NCBI GenBank assembly: GCA_003859965.1
Contig: RQYR01000014.1
Coordinates: 1-64,000 of the forward strand
Source of the DNA: Comamonadaceae bacterium OH2545_COT-014
Lineage (GTDB): Bacteria > Pseudomonadota > Gammaproteobacteria > Burkholderiales > Burkholderiaceae_C
Direction: 5' to 3'
Length of the DNA: 64,000 nucleotides
Shown: positions 7,837-17,006 of the stretch, in pieces
Position numbering within the stretch: position 1 is the first letter of the stretch
Layout: each line of letters begins with the position of its first letter
Program-made: the position numbers and the translations under genes
The notes under the pieces: model-generated
What the model was told of the DNA's origin: nothing
Database searches by the model: none
The model's input: the letters and a program-made list of their open reading frames with translations, nothing else

Positions 7837-8913
7837 ATGGACCGCCGGCAGCGCCAGCGCGCGGCGGCGGCCGTGTCGCGCGCTGCCCCGCCACTGGTGT
7901 TTGACGTGTGTCATGTGGGCATGGTGCTGCGCGCCGTGCTGTATGTGCAGGCGGTGGTGGCGGTGGCGCTCATGTTTGACGCTGCCAGCCCGGGCGGCTG
8001 GCTGCTGCGCGTGGCAACGGTCACGGCCGGTACGCTGCCGGCCACGCTGCTGTGGCTGGTGGCGGGGTGCAGTTTGAAGCGGCCGCTGGCCCGTCTGCCC
8101 GTGGCGGGCCAGATGGCCGCGGGCGTGGCCTTGGGTGCGCTGGCCGGGCTGTGCGCCTGTGGCGCGCTGGCCTGGCTGGTGGACGGCGATGTCCCCGCGC
8201 TGCCCTGGCTGGCCAGTGCCCTGGCGGGGGCGCTCATGGCGGCGGCGCTGGTAGCGGCGCTGGTGTGGCGCGTGCGTGGGCGCGCTCCGGCGGCCACCAC
8301 GGCGCGGCTGGTGGAGCTGCAATCGCGCATTCGTCCGCACTTTCTGTTTAACACCCTCAACACGGCCATTGCCCTGGTGCGCAGCGAGCCCGCCCGTGCC
8401 GAGCGCGTGCTGGAAGATTTGGCCGACCTGTTCCGCCACGCGCTCAAGGAGCAGGGCGACAGCGCCACGCTGGGCCAGGAGATCGAGCTGGCGCGGCGCT
8501 ACCTGGAGATCGAACAAGCCCGTTTTGGCCCGCGCCTGCGCGTGGAATGGGCGCTGGACGAGCGCGTCAACGCCGCGCGCCTGCCGCCACTCATCTTGCA
8601 GCCGCTGGTGGAAAACGCAGTCAAGCACGGCGTAGAGCCCAGCCCCACGGGCGCCGAACTGCGCATCTCCACCCGCCTGCGCGGGCATGTGGCCGTAGTG
8701 AAAGTCACCAACACCGTGCCGGCTGGCCAAGGGCGCAAGGGCCACGGCATGGCGCTGGCCAACGTGCGCGACCGTCTCAAGCTGCTGCACGACATGGAAG
8801 GCAGCTTTCGTACCGCGCTGGTCGACGACAAATACCAGGCCCGCCTGGAAGTGCCCGTGCCGGCCGACGTTCTTCGCCCGCGCCCAGCCCGCCGCCCACG
8901 CCATGAACGCTGA
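7837..8913 (+). CDS. algZ: LytS/AlgZ-type sensor histidine kinase
   Basis: A membrane sensor kinase of the His_kinase (LytS/AlgZ) group, 358 residues from ATG 7837; an in-frame TTG at 7798 is an alternative. Four hydrophobic segments cover about residues 20-140. They are followed by the kinase core with the phospho-acceptor motif IRPHFLFNTLN near 165-175, and ATPase motifs PLILQPLVENAVKHGV and GHGMALANVRDRL. It lies 6 bases upstream of a LytTR response regulator, its expected partner. Adjacent argH supports homology with Pseudomonas algZ(fimS). The signal sensed is unknown. Confidence 0.85.
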   Translation: MDRRQRQRAAAAVSRAAPPLVFDVCHVGMVLRAVLYVQAVVAVALMFDAASPGGWLLRVATVTAGTLPATLLWLVAGCSLKRPLARLPVAGQMAAGVALGALAGLCACGALAWLVDGDVPALPWLASALAGALMAAALVAALVWRVRGRAPAATTARLVELQSRIRPHFLFNTLNTAIALVRSEPARAERVLEDLADLFRHALKEQGDSATLGQEIELARRYLEIEQARFGPRLRVEWALDERVNAARLPPLILQPLVENAVKHGVEPSPTGAELRISTRLRGHVAVVKVTNTVPAGQGRKGHGMALANVRDRLKLLHDMEGSFRTALVDDKYQARLEVPVPADVLRPRPARRPRHER

Positions 8914-8919
8914 CTGGCC

Positions 8920-9684
8920 ATGAACGAAACCCCTTTGCAAGTGCTCATCGTCGATGACGAACCGCTGGCCCGTTCCCGACTGGCCACGCTGCTGGCCGAT
9001 TGCCGTGACCCGCAAGCCGTTGCCGCTGCCGAAGCCGGTGACGCCCCGGCCGCCATGGCATGCCTGACGCAGCAACGCTTTGACGTGGCGCTGCTGGACA
9101 TCCACATGCCCGGCGCCAGCGGCGTGCAACTGGCGCGCGCGTTGCGGGAGCGGCCAGAGCCGCCGCTGGTCATCTTTGTCACCGCACACCCTGAGCACGC
9201 GCTGGAAGCCTTTGAAATCGAGGCGCTGGACTACCTGACCAAACCCGTGCGGCTGGAACGTCTGCAAGCCGCGCTGCAAAAAGCGCAGCGCCTGCGGGAT
9301 TTGCAGCGCCGCGCCGAGCCTGGCGAATGCCGTGAATGGCTGCTCATTCACGAGCGCGGCGGCACCCGGCGCGTGCCCCTGGACGAGGTGCTGTACTTCA
9401 AGGCCGAGCTGAAATACATCACCGTGCGCACCGCCAGCGCCACTTACCTGCTGGACGGCAGCCTGAGCCAGCTTGAAGAAAAGTATCCCCAGCGGTTTCT
9501 GCGCATCCACCGCAACGCGCTGGTAGCGCCCGCCGCGCTGCGCGCCCTGGTGCGCCACCGCGACCCGGATGAAGGCGACGGCTGGGCCGTGCGCCTGGCG
9601 GGCGTGAGCGAAGTGCTGATGGTTTCGCGCCGTCAAATGGGCAGCGTGCGCGAAGCACTGGGCGGCCCCGCCAGCAGCGCCTGA
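8920..9684 (+). CDS. algR: LytTR-family response regulator (AlgR-like)
   Basis: A 254-residue response regulator. The receiver domain (1-120) begins VLIVDDEPLARSRL, has the phospho-acceptor Asp in VALLDIHMPG near residue 54, and ends with the KP loop DYLTKPV. The C-terminal LytTR DNA-binding domain (about 140-245) has VLYFKAELKYITVRTA and RFLRIHRNALVA. It is co-transcribed with the sensor kinase 6 bases upstream. In Pseudomonas the next gene is hemC; here a tRNA-Ser gene follows. AlgR-type regulators control surface polysaccharide and pili, so a link to the EPS operon at 33617-41889 is possible but unproven. Confidence 0.88.
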   Translation: MNETPLQVLIVDDEPLARSRLATLLADCRDPQAVAAAEAGDAPAAMACLTQQRFDVALLDIHMPGASGVQLARALRERPEPPLVIFVTAHPEHALEAFEIEALDYLTKPVRLERLQAALQKAQRLRDLQRRAEPGECREWLLIHERGGTRRVPLDEVLYFKAELKYITVRTASATYLLDGSLSQLEEKYPQRFLRIHRNALVAPAALRALVRHRDPDEGDGWAVRLAGVSEVLMVSRRQMGSVREALGGPASSA

Positions 9685-9775
9685 GGCCCCGCCCCGCCCG
9701 CCGCCCGGCCCTGTCACGCCAGGTGGTTTGTCATGCAAAGTATGCGAACGCGCATGCACAGTGCCCGAAGCAGGT

Positions 9776-9781
9776 TACAAT
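9776..9781 (+). promoter_or_regulatory. -10 box of tRNA-Ser
   Basis: TACAAT lies 11 bases before the mature tRNA 5' end, leaving room for a leader of about 5 nt. A weak -35 candidate TGCACA is at 9755-9760 with 15-bp spacing. Confidence 0.5.
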
Positions 9782-9792
9782 AATCGGCTTCC

Positions 9793-9883
9793 GGAGAGAT
9801 GGATGAGTGGTTTAAGTCGCACGCCTGGAAAGCGTGTGTGGGTTAATAGCCCACCGCGGGTTCGAATCCCGCTCTCTCCGCCA
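9793..9883 (+). tRNA. tRNA-Ser (anticodon GGA)
   Basis: A 91-nt tRNA with a long variable arm as expected for serine. The acceptor stem GGAGAGA pairs with TCTCTCC (9873-9879), followed by discriminator G and an encoded CCA. The anticodon loop CTGGAAA gives anticodon GGA, reading UCC and UCU codons. The T arm contains GGTTCGAATCC. A terminator follows at 9896. Confidence 0.97.
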
Positions 9884-9895
9884 GTTTCTGAATCG

Positions 9896-9929
9896 AAAGC
9901 CGCATCTAGACGCTAGAAGCGGCTTTTTT
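9896..9929 (+). terminator. Rho-independent terminator after tRNA-Ser
   Basis: Arms AAAGCCGC and GCGGCTTT enclose a smaller TCTA/TAGA stem and are followed by six T residues (9924-9929). It starts 13 bases after the tRNA CCA. Confidence 0.9.
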
Positions 9930-10071
9930 CATGGCCGGACTTTTGCGGTGCATCCGCTGGGCAATGGGCCGCCATCGGCTCCGGTCGGGCACGGGCGCCA
10001 CTGTCCACTCACAGCGGTGGCGTGCACGCTGGCCGCAGCTCCTGCTTTTCCTTCCTGCGAGAATCGGCCGC

Positions 10072-10740
10072 GTGGATATCAGCAACATCATTCAGACCAT
10101 TGCCGTCTATGCCTTGCCCGTGCTGTTCGCCATCACGGTGCACGAGGCGGCGCATGGCTACGTGGCGCGGCATTTTGGCGACCCGACGGCAGCCATGCTG
10201 GGCCGTGTCACGCTCAACCCGCTCAAGCACATTGATCCGCTGGGCACCATTGCGATGCCGCTGCTGCTTTACGTGGCCACCAGCGGTGCGTTCCTGTTCG
10301 GCTATGCCAAGCCGGTGCCGGTGCTGTTTCGCAATTTGCGCCATCCCCGGCGCGACATGATCTGGGTTGCGCTGGCCGGACCGGCCAGCAATTTCGTCAT
10401 GGCGCTGGGCTGGGCGCTGGGCTTGCTGCTGCTGAGAGCGCTGGGCGTGCAGGAGATGTTTTTCCTGGGCATGTGCCAGGCCGGCGTGGTGGTGAACCTC
10501 ATCATGTTCGCGCTCAACATGTTTCCGTTGCCGCCGCTCGATGGCGGGCGCGTGCTGGCGGGCTTGCTGCCGCCCGGCCCGGCGTCCGCGCTGGCGCGCG
10601 TGGAGCCGTTCGGCTTTTTCATCGTGATGGGGCTGGTGGTGGCGGGCGTGCTTTCCACCTGGTGGATGCAGCCGGTCATGGCGCTGGCTTCCCAGGCCAT
10701 TCACCTGTTGCTGATGCCGCTGTCCTTTCTGCTGCGCTGA
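10072..10740 (+). CDS. Site-2-protease-like M50 family zinc metallopeptidase
   Basis: A 222-residue integral membrane protein starting at GTG 10072 (MDISNIIQTIAVYAL). The HEAAHG motif near residues 24-29 is the zinc-binding HExxH, and NMFPLPPLDGGRVL near 149-162 supplies the third ligand motif (NxxPxPxLDG). Five or six hydrophobic segments are present. Members of this short M50 group sit beside trpS in several betaproteobacteria; their substrates are mostly unknown. The gene lies between the tRNA terminator and trpS, 84 bases upstream of the latter, so the two may share transcription. Confidence 0.88.
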   Translation: MDISNIIQTIAVYALPVLFAITVHEAAHGYVARHFGDPTAAMLGRVTLNPLKHIDPLGTIAMPLLLYVATSGAFLFGYAKPVPVLFRNLRHPRRDMIWVALAGPASNFVMALGWALGLLLLRALGVQEMFFLGMCQAGVVVNLIMFALNMFPLPPLDGGRVLAGLLPPGPASALARVEPFGFFIVMGLVVAGVLSTWWMQPVMALASQAIHLLLMPLSFLLR

Positions 10741-10824
10741 CCGGGCCTTGGCAGGTCTTCGCCACGGCGCTGTTCCCAACCCGCGCGCCTTCATCCTTTT
10801 CGCTTTCACGCTTTTTCGCCTTTC

Positions 10825-12144
10825 ATGACCACTACCCGCGCCACCACCCGCGTGCTCACCGGCATCACCACCACGGGCACGCCCCACCTGGGCAACTACG
10901 TGGGCGCCATCCGCCCCACTGTGCAGGCCAGCCGCCAGGCGGGCACCGAGAGCTTTCTGTTTCTGGCCAACTACCACGCGCTCATCAAGTGCGACGACCC
11001 GGCCCGCGTGCAGCGCAGCACGCTGGAGATTGCCGCCTGCTGGCTGGCCGCCGGGCTGGATCCGCAACAAGTCACCTTCTACCGCCAGAGCGACATCCCC
11101 GAAATCCCCGAGCTGTGCTGGCTGCTGACCTGCGTTACCGGCAAGGGCCTGCTCAACCGCGCCCATGCCTACAAGGCCGCGCAGGACAAGAACGCCGCCG
11201 CCGGGCGCGAGGCCGACGACGGCGTGACCGCCGGCCTGTTCATGTACCCCGTGCTCATGGGCGCCGACATCCTCATGTTCGGCGCGCATCGCGTGCCCGT
11301 GGGGCGTGACCAGGTGCAGCACATCGAAATGGCGCGCGACATGGCCGCCAGCTTTAACCACCTGTACGGCGGCGGGCGCGAGCTGTTCACGCTGCCCGAG
11401 GCGCAGGTGGACGAACACGTGGCCCTGCTGCCCGGCCTGGACGGGCGCAAGATGAGCAAGAGCTACGACAACACTATCCCCCTGTTCGCCCCGCGCGAGC
11501 AGCTGCGCAAGCTCATCATGGGCATCGTCACCGACTCGCGCGCGCCCGGCGAACCCAAGGAAACCGAAGGCTCGGCCTTGTTCGCCATCTACCGCGCCTT
11601 CGCCACGCCCGAAGAAAGCGCCGCCTTCGCGCAGGACTTTGCCCAGGGCATCGCCTGGGGCGAGGCCAAGCAGCGCCTGTTCGAGCGCATCGACGCCGAA
11701 ATCGCCCCCATGCGCGAGCGCTACCAGCACCTGATGACCCACCCCGGGGAGGTCGAGGCCATCCTACAAGCCGGCGCCGCCAAGGCCCGCGCCGCCGCTA
11801 CGCCCTTCATGCACACGCTGCGCCGCGCCGTGGGGCTGGCGTCGCTGGATGGCGCGGCGGCCGCCGCCACCCGCGCCGCCGCCGCCGCGCCGGGCGAGGC
11901 GCTGCCCCAGTTCAAGCAATACCGCGAGCCGGACGGCCAGTTCTACTTCAAGCTCACCAGCGGCGCCCGCGTGCTGCTGCAAAGCCGGGGCTTTGCCTCG
12001 CCGCGCGACGCGGGCCAGGCCGTCAAGCGCCTGCAAACCGAAGGCGCAGCGGCGCTGCCTGCGCTGCAAGACGTGCTGGAGCCGCCGGCAGACGCCCAGG
12101 CGCTGGCGCAGGCGCTGGCCCGCCTGGCGGCCGCCAGTGACTGA
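10825..12144 (+). CDS. trpS: Tryptophanyl-tRNA synthetase
   Basis: A 439-residue class I aminoacyl-tRNA synthetase that charges tRNA-Trp. The HIGH-type motif is [13 protein letters not shown] near residues 15-27 and the KMSKS motif is [15 protein letters not shown] near 210-224. It is longer than the about 335-residue E. coli enzyme because of a C-terminal extension rich in alanine (about residues 345-370) and a further small domain. I believe this is common in this bacterial group. The ATG at 10825 has no clear Shine-Dalgarno sequence. Confidence 0.95.
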   Translation: MTTTRATTRVLTGITTTGTPHLGNYVGAIRPTVQASRQAGTESFLFLANYHALIKCDDPARVQRSTLEIAACWLAAGLDPQQVTFYRQSDIPEIPELCWLLTCVTGKGLLNRAHAYKAAQDKNAAAGREADDGVTAGLFMYPVLMGADILMFGAHRVPVGRDQVQHIEMARDMAASFNHLYGGGRELFTLPEAQVDEHVALLPGLDGRKMSKSYDNTIPLFAPREQLRKLIMGIVTDSRAPGEPKETEGSALFAIYRAFATPEESAAFAQDFAQGIAWGEAKQRLFERIDAEIAPMRERYQHLMTHPGEVEAILQAGAAKARAAATPFMHTLRRAVGLASLDGAAAAATRAAAAAPGEALPQFKQYREPDGQFYFKLTSGARVLLQSRGFASPRDAGQAVKRLQTEGAAALPALQDVLEPPADAQALAQALARLAAASD

Positions 12145-12151
12145 GGCGGAC

Positions 12152-12189
12152 GCGGTGTGGCCCGGCGCTGGCGCAGCGCGCCACACCGC
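12152..12189 (+). terminator. Hairpin after trpS
   Basis: Perfect 10-bp arms GCGGTGTGGC and GCCACACCGC start 7 bases after the trpS stop. The loop contains a second palindrome (GCGCTGGCGCAGCGC). No T-run follows, so termination would need help from Rho. Confidence 0.5.
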
Positions 12190-12223
12190 TAGCCCATAAC
12201 GCCACGGCGGGGCATCCGCACGC

Positions 12224-12282
12224 AATAACTATCAAAACAATAGCTAAATGCCTTACAACCATCTGCCCCAAAGCCATTTTTT
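12224..12282 (-). repeat. Interspersed ~55-bp repeat, copy 1
   Basis: Read on the minus strand: a run of A then ATGG, a GGTTGTAAGG core, then GCTATTGTTTTGATAG, a small palindrome. It matches the copies at 24964 and 31351 closely. It lies between trpS and the glycosyltransferase gene. Confidence 0.75.
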
Positions 12283-12360
12283 GATGTGCTTCGCCACCAC
12301 GGCGGGCCACAGCCTGGGCTGCCAGGGCAGGGCAGGGCAAGGCGTGTGGGGGGTTGCCTG

Positions 12361-13566
12361 GTGCTAAGCGCCGCGCCCCGCCGCCACATCGCCCTGCTGG
12401 GCGATGGCAACAGCGTGCATGTGCAGCGCTGGGCGCACGAGATGGCCGTGCGCGGCTGGCGGCTGTCGCTCATCACCGCGCGCCCGGCCGAAGCGGGGGC
12501 GCTGCCTGCGGGCGTGGCCCAGCATGTGCTGCCGCCCGTGCGCCGCAGCGCCGACTGGCTCTGGCGCACTGGCGCGGCGCGGCGCGCGGTGGCCGCGCTG
12601 CGGCCTGATTTGCTGCACGCGCACTACGTCACCTCTTACGGCTACCTGGGCGCCCGTGCGGCCCGCGCCAGCGGCCTGCCGCTCATGCTCACCGCCTGGG
12701 GCAGTGATTTGCTGCTGACCCCGCGCCGCCACCCGCTCATCGCCCGGCTGACGGCCTGGACGCTGGCGCAAGCCCGCCTGCTCACCGGCGATTCGGCCGA
12801 TTTGCTGCAAGCCGCCCGCCGCCTGTGCCCGCGCGTGCGCACCGAACTGGTTCACTGGGGCGTGGAGCGCGCCCGCTTCGCCCCCGCGCCCTGGGCGGCC
12901 AAGCCCGGCTTTGAGGCCGTGAGCCTGCGCAGCTGGGCGCCCAACTACGCCATCGGAACCATCCTCGATGCGCTGGCGCAAGTGCGCCGCCAGCAGCCCG
13001 GCGCCGTGCTGCACCTGCTGGGCGGCGGCCCGCAAGAAGCCGCGCTGCGCGTCCAGGCCGCCCGCCTGGGCCTGGACGAAAGCGCCCTGCGCTGGCACGG
13101 ACGGCAAGACGATGCGGGCATGGCCGCCGTGCTGGCGCGCTGCAAGCTGGCCATCACCGTGCCGCACAGCGACGCCACCTCCGTCTCGCTGCTGGAAAGC
13201 ATGGCCTGCGGCCTGGCCGTCATCGCCAGCGACCTGCCCGCCAACCGCCACTGGCTGGCCGCGCCGCCCGGCGCGTCTGCTTCCGCCAGCGCGACCAGCG
13301 CGACCAACGGTAACGCCCTGGTGCCAGCAGGCGACGCCAACGCGCTGGCCGCCGCCTGGCGGGCGCTGATGCAAAACGAAGCCCGCGCCGCAGCGGCAGG
13401 CCAGGCCAATGCCCGGCGCATCGCCCTTGAAGGCGACCGCCGCCTGCAAATGGACCGGGTGGACGCGCTGTACCGCGCGCTGCTGGGCGACGAAACGCGG
13501 CCAGGCGCCGGCGGCAGCCATGCGGCCAAGCCGCTGGCGGGCGCCCCCACCCGTAACATGCCATGA
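12361..13566 (+). CDS. GT4-family glycosyltransferase
   Basis: A 401-residue GT-B-fold transferase. The start is the GTG at 12361, preceded by a G-rich stretch (12347-12353) at suitable spacing. The N-terminal domain opens HIALLGDGNSVHVQRWAHEM. The C-terminal nucleotide-sugar domain has HLLGGGPQEAAL near residue 220 and the retaining GT4 motif SDATSVSLLESMACGLAVIAS near 272-292, where the Glu contacts the donor. It overlaps the following GT2 gene by 4 bp, so the two probably act in one glycan pathway. Donor and acceptor are not deducible. Confidence 0.85.
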   Translation: MLSAAPRRHIALLGDGNSVHVQRWAHEMAVRGWRLSLITARPAEAGALPAGVAQHVLPPVRRSADWLWRTGAARRAVAALRPDLLHAHYVTSYGYLGARAARASGLPLMLTAWGSDLLLTPRRHPLIARLTAWTLAQARLLTGDSADLLQAARRLCPRVRTELVHWGVERARFAPAPWAAKPGFEAVSLRSWAPNYAIGTILDALAQVRRQQPGAVLHLLGGGPQEAALRVQAARLGLDESALRWHGRQDDAGMAAVLARCKLAITVPHSDATSVSLLESMACGLAVIASDLPANRHWLAAPPGASASASATSATNGNALVPAGDANALAAAWRALMQNEARAAAAGQANARRIALEGDRRLQMDRVDALYRALLGDETRPGAGGSHAAKPLAGAPTRNMP

Positions 13567-14633
13567 CCGGCCCCATAACCTCCCCCATGCGCGCGCCCGT
13601 GAGCCAGAACCTGGTCAGCCTCATCGTGCCGTGCCGCAACGAGCGCGCCGCCATCGACGCCTTTTGCGACGCCGCCCTGGCCCAGCGGCTGCCCGCCGGC
13701 TGGCGCATGGAAGTGCTCGTGGCCGACGGTTGCAGCGACGACGGCACGCGCCAGCGGCTGGACGCCCGCGCCGCGCAAGACGCGCGCCTGCACCCGCTGG
13801 ACAACCCTGGCCGCATCGTCTCCACCGGGCTCAATGCCTGCCTGGCGCGCGCGCGCGGCGAAGTCATCGTGCGCCTGGACGTGCACACCCATTTCGCCCC
13901 CGACTACGTGGCCGAATGCCTGGCCGCGCTGGCGCGCACCGGCGCCGACAACGTGGGCGGCCCCTGGGTGGCGCAGGGGCAGGGCCGTATGGGCCGCGCC
14001 ATTGCGGCGGCTTTTCAGTGCCGCTGGGTGGTGGGCGGCGCGCGCTCGCGCAACGCTGCGTATGAAGGCGCGGTGGACACCGTTTACCTGGGCTGCTGGC
14101 GGCGCGAGGCGTTCGAGCGCTTTGGCGGCTTTGACGAAGCGCTGGTGCGCAACCAGGACGACGAACACAACCTGCGCATCCGCCGGGGCGGCGGACGCAT
14201 CTGGCAAAGCGCGCGCATCCGCTCCGCCTACCAGCCGCGCGGCTCGCTGCGCCAGCTCTTCGCGCAGCAATACCAATACGGCTACTGGCGGCCCTTCGTC
14301 ATGCGCAAGCACGGCCAGCCCGGCTCGCTGCGCCAGCTGGCGCCCATGCTGCTGGTGGCCGCCCTGCTGGCAGGCGCGCTGGCCGCGCCCTGGCAGACCT
14401 GGCCGCTGGCGCTGCTGCTGGGCAGTTACGCGGCCTATGTGCTGGCCGCCTCACTGGCCGCCGCCCGGCAGGCGGGCCAGGGCCGGGTGCATGCGGGCCT
14501 GCTGGCACGGCTGCCCGCCGTCGTCGCCGCTTACCACCTGGGCTACGGCCTGGGCGCCTGGCGCGGCTGGCTGGATGTGCTGCGCCGCCGCCGCGACGAC
14601 GGCCAAGGGCGCTTTTCACGGCTGACGCGCTGA
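13563..14633 (+). CDS. GT2-family glycosyltransferase with C-terminal membrane segments (ExoA-like)
   Basis: A 356-residue GT-A-fold transferase, similar in layout to succinoglycan ExoA. It has VSLIVPCRNERAAI near residues 18-31, VADGCSDDGT near 53-62, the DxD-like metal site RLDVHTHF near 102-109, and the acceptor-side Asp motif RNQDDEHNLRIRRGG near 196-210. Two or three hydrophobic helices fill about 255-330. The ATG overlaps the upstream GT4 stop. The product is probably anchored at the inner face of the cytoplasmic membrane and extends a lipid-linked glycan; its exact role is unknown. Confidence 0.83.
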   Translation: MTGPITSPMRAPVSQNLVSLIVPCRNERAAIDAFCDAALAQRLPAGWRMEVLVADGCSDDGTRQRLDARAAQDARLHPLDNPGRIVSTGLNACLARARGEVIVRLDVHTHFAPDYVAECLAALARTGADNVGGPWVAQGQGRMGRAIAAAFQCRWVVGGARSRNAAYEGAVDTVYLGCWRREAFERFGGFDEALVRNQDDEHNLRIRRGGGRIWQSARIRSAYQPRGSLRQLFAQQYQYGYWRPFVMRKHGQPGSLRQLAPMLLVAALLAGALAAPWQTWPLALLLGSYAAYVLAASLAAARQAGQGRVHAGLLARLPAVVAAYHLGYGLGAWRGWLDVLRRRRDDGQGRFSRLTR

Positions 14634-14710
14634 GCCGGAGGAGCCCAAACCCGGCGCCTTGCGTCTGGCGGGCGCTATTGGGCCTGCTGCCTGGTCAGGC
14701 GTTGTTCAGC

Positions 14711-15142
14711 TCAGGCGCTCTTGGGCGGGAAGAAGCGGTACCACAGGTTGTAGGCCCAGCAGGCGGCGCAAAAAGACAGCGCCCATTCCAGCGTGCTGAA
14801 CACCACCAGCACCGCGCAAGGCACTTTCCAGAAGCTGCTGCCCATGAAATAGGCCACCAGCGCCACCAGGCTGGCGGCCACGGCGATCTTGTTGGCGAAC
14901 ATCTTGGCGCCCGCATCCTCGCGCTTGCCGCCCCAGCCGCGCGCCTCGAAGCGCGCCGCCATGAAGCGGTGCGAAGGGCAGCGGTAATGCCCGAAAAAGC
15001 CCCGCACCGTGCCTTGCAGCACCAGCAGCAGCATCGGCCAAGGCGCGCCCAGCAGCAGCGACAGGCCGCTGAGCGCAAAGGTCACGAAAGCCTCGGCACG
15101 GGCCACGTTCGACCAGACGGGGGGCAAATCAAAACGCAACAT
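14711..15142 (-). CDS. DUF4395-type small membrane protein
   Basis: A 143-residue protein with three or four hydrophobic helices. The beginning FDLPPVWSNVARAEAFVTF and the segment RCPSHRFMAARFE followed by GAKMFANKIAVAASLVAL fit the DUF4395 family, whose function is unknown. Cysteines occur at CPSH and in FCAACWA near the C-terminus. A strong ribosome site (AAAGGAG) lies 7 bases before the ATG. It is convergent with the GT2 gene (77-bp gap) and reads as a single-gene unit. Confidence 0.65.
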   Translation of the reverse strand: MLRFDLPPVWSNVARAEAFVTFALSGLSLLLGAPWPMLLLVLQGTVRGFFGHYRCPSHRFMAARFEARGWGGKREDAGAKMFANKIAVAASLVALVAYFMGSSFWKVPCAVLVVFSTLEWALSFCAACWAYNLWYRFFPPKSA

Positions 15143-15372
15143 GACACAACTCCTTTCAAATGGCGACGGGCCGTATTGTCATCGTGTCAGCGGGGGTGTG
15201 GACATGGGGCGGCGCTTTTTTGGATGCGGCGCACCGCGCCATTGCCGTGGGCAGGGCGGGTAAACCACGGCGGTGATGGCGGCCCGTATGGCCTGGTGAT
15301 AGGCATGCCGCCGGTGCAAGCGGTGCACAAAAAGCCAGCGCTGGCGGTGCTCGTAGGCAGGGCCAGGCATGG

Positions 15373-15975
15373 CTATGTGGCCGCGCGTGGCGGGCGCTGG
15401 GCGGATTTGGGGCGGAAGGCCTGGCACACGGCCTCGTGCGTTTGCAGGTAGGGGCCGCCAATCAGGTCGATGCAGTAGGGCACGGCGGCGAAGATGCCGG
15501 GCGTGAGCGTCTGGCCGGCGGCGTCTTTCAGTCCTTCCAGCGTTTCGGCGATGGCTTTGGGCTGGCCGGGCAGGTTGATGATGAGGCACTGGCCGCGAAT
15601 GACGGCCACCTGCCGCGACAGGATGGCCGTGGGCACGAAGCGCAGGCTGATCTGGCGCATCTGCTCGCCAAAGCCGGGCATTTCGCGGTCGGCCACGGCC
15701 AGCGTGGCCTCGGGCGTGACATCGCGCGGGGCGGGGCCGGTGCCGCCGGTGGTGAGCACCAGCGCGCAGCCGGCGTCATCGGCCAGTTCCACCAGCGTGC
15801 GGCTGATGAGTGCCTGCTCATCCGCGATCAGGCGCGGCTCGAACCGGATGGGGTTTTGCAGCGCCCGCGCCAGCCAGTCCTGCAAGGCGGGCAGGCCCTG
15901 GTCTTGATAAACGCCGCGGCTGGCGCGGTCGCTGATGGAGACGATGCCGATGGTGACGGGGGCGAAAGCGCTCAT
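15373..15975 (-). CDS. mogA: Molybdopterin adenylyltransferase
   Basis: A 200-residue MogA/MoaB-fold protein that adenylylates molybdopterin before molybdate insertion. The signature TTGGTGPAPRDVTPEAT occurs near residues 70-86, and NLPGQPKAIAETL near 137-149 completes the MPT-binding site. The start MSAFAPVTIGIVSISDRASR is typical; the open frame continues 86 codons upstream without family resemblance. mobA, a later cofactor step, is elsewhere in the window (48588). Confidence 0.9.
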   Translation of the reverse strand: MSAFAPVTIGIVSISDRASRGVYQDQGLPALQDWLARALQNPIRFEPRLIADEQALISRTLVELADDAGCALVLTTGGTGPAPRDVTPEATLAVADREMPGFGEQMRQISLRFVPTAILSRQVAVIRGQCLIINLPGQPKAIAETLEGLKDAAGQTLTPGIFAAVPYCIDLIGGPYLQTHEAVCQAFRPKSAQRPPRAAT

Positions 15976-16100
15976 GGCAGCGAGGGGAAAAGGTGCAGGA
16001 GAGAGAAAGGGGCTTGTTGCCGTGTGCAGCCCAAGGCGCCACGCCGGGGCGGGTGACTGTTGCATCCTCGGGCCAATGCCAAGCCGCGAATCGTGCGGGT

Positions 16101-16131
16101 AAAAACCGCTGCCGCCAGCATGGCAGCGGTT
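16101..16131 (-). terminator. Rho-independent terminator of the IPTL-CTERM-like gene
   Basis: On the minus strand, perfect 10-bp arms AACCGCTGCC and GGCAGCGGTT with an 8-nt loop are followed by a T-run. It lies about 107 nt past the stop of the gene at 16239-17006. Confidence 0.85.
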
Positions 16132-16238
16132 GGAAACCACATGAGCCTGTTGCCCCTCGCTGGTGTGCGAGAAGGCCAAACACCGGCCAAGCCCCGCAAG
16201 GCCAGGGCCAGAGCCGGCCAGGCCTCGAGACACGGGCT

Positions 16239-17006
16239 TTAGTCGTGGCGGCGCTGGCGCATCTTGCGGGCAGCCAGGCCACCAACGCCCAGCGCTACCA
16301 GCATGAGCGCCCAGGGGTTGTCCACGGGCACGGCCTGTACCGAAGCGGAGGATGGCGGAGCAGCCTTGCAGGTGGCGTTCAGCGTTACCTTGGTATAAAC
16401 CCCCATGGGGCCGTGTGAAGGGGGCGTATTGATGTCCGGGTCGGGGTTCGTGGTGTGAATGTTTTCGGCATTGCGAATGCGCAGCAACAGCTGGTTGGCA
16501 CCAGTCGCCCAGGCCAGTGCAGGCGTGATGGACTGCAGGGCGCCAAAGCCGCTGTAAGTGCCTGCGTTCGCAAAGGTGCCGGCAGGTGGCGTGCCGTTGT
16601 TGACCACACCAACATCATCGTGATGGTTGTCAGCAGTTCGCTCGACGGTGGTGACGACGGTGGTCAGGTCGATGCGCGGATCAATGGTGATGCTGGGCGA
16701 GCGGAAGTCAAACGGTGCGTCGGTGTTCACCGGGGTCGCCGGATCGGAAACCGTCAGCCATGTACCCAATGCAGGGTTGCTGCCGGCGGGATACCAGTTG
16801 TTGTGCTTGTAGCCCGTGTGGGCGGGAGCCCAGGCAGCATCCGTCGTTTTCTTGAATTCCCAGCCGGGGCCGGTAGCGAATTCCAGCGGCGTGGCTGGGC
16901 CTGCGGCAGCTGTGGGGCAAGCCAGCGTTAGCGCGGCCTGCGCATGGGCTGAAATGGCAGCGCCAAACAGGGCTGCCGCGGCCAGAGCATGAGTGGTGTG
17001 TTTCAT
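16239..17006 (-). CDS. Exported protein with IPTL-CTERM-like sorting tail
   Basis: A 255-residue secreted protein of unknown function. The signal peptide is MKHTTHALAAAALFGAAISA with cleavage near HAQA. The mature region has no domain I recognise; it is rich in Thr, Asn and Pro and has a likely beta-sandwich look. The C-terminus VPVDNPWALMLVALGVGG followed by LAARKMRQRR matches the IPTL/VPTL-CTERM plan: short Pro motif, Trp, hydrophobic helix, basic cluster. Such tails mark proteins for processing and surface or EPS-linked display. A good ribosome site (AGAAGGT) precedes the ATG. The strong terminator and lone position imply its own promoter in 17007-17193. Confidence 0.75.
   Translation of the reverse strand: MKHTTHALAAAALFGAAISAHAQAALTLACPTAAAGPATPLEFATGPGWEFKKTTDAAWAPAHTGYKHNNWYPAGSNPALGTWLTVSDPATPVNTDAPFDFRSPSITIDPRIDLTTVVTTVERTADNHHDDVGVVNNGTPPAGTFANAGTYSGFGALQSITPALAWATGANQLLLRIRNAENIHTTNPDPDINTPPSHGPMGVYTKVTLNATCKAAPPSSASVQAVPVDNPWALMLVALGVGGLAARKMRQRRHD

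Noticed and set aside
9931-10071. Extended N-terminus of the M50 peptidase from ATG 9931
   Set aside because: The 47 extra residues are Arg/Trp-rich without homology and begin at the end of the tRNA terminator. GTG 10072 gives the family start.
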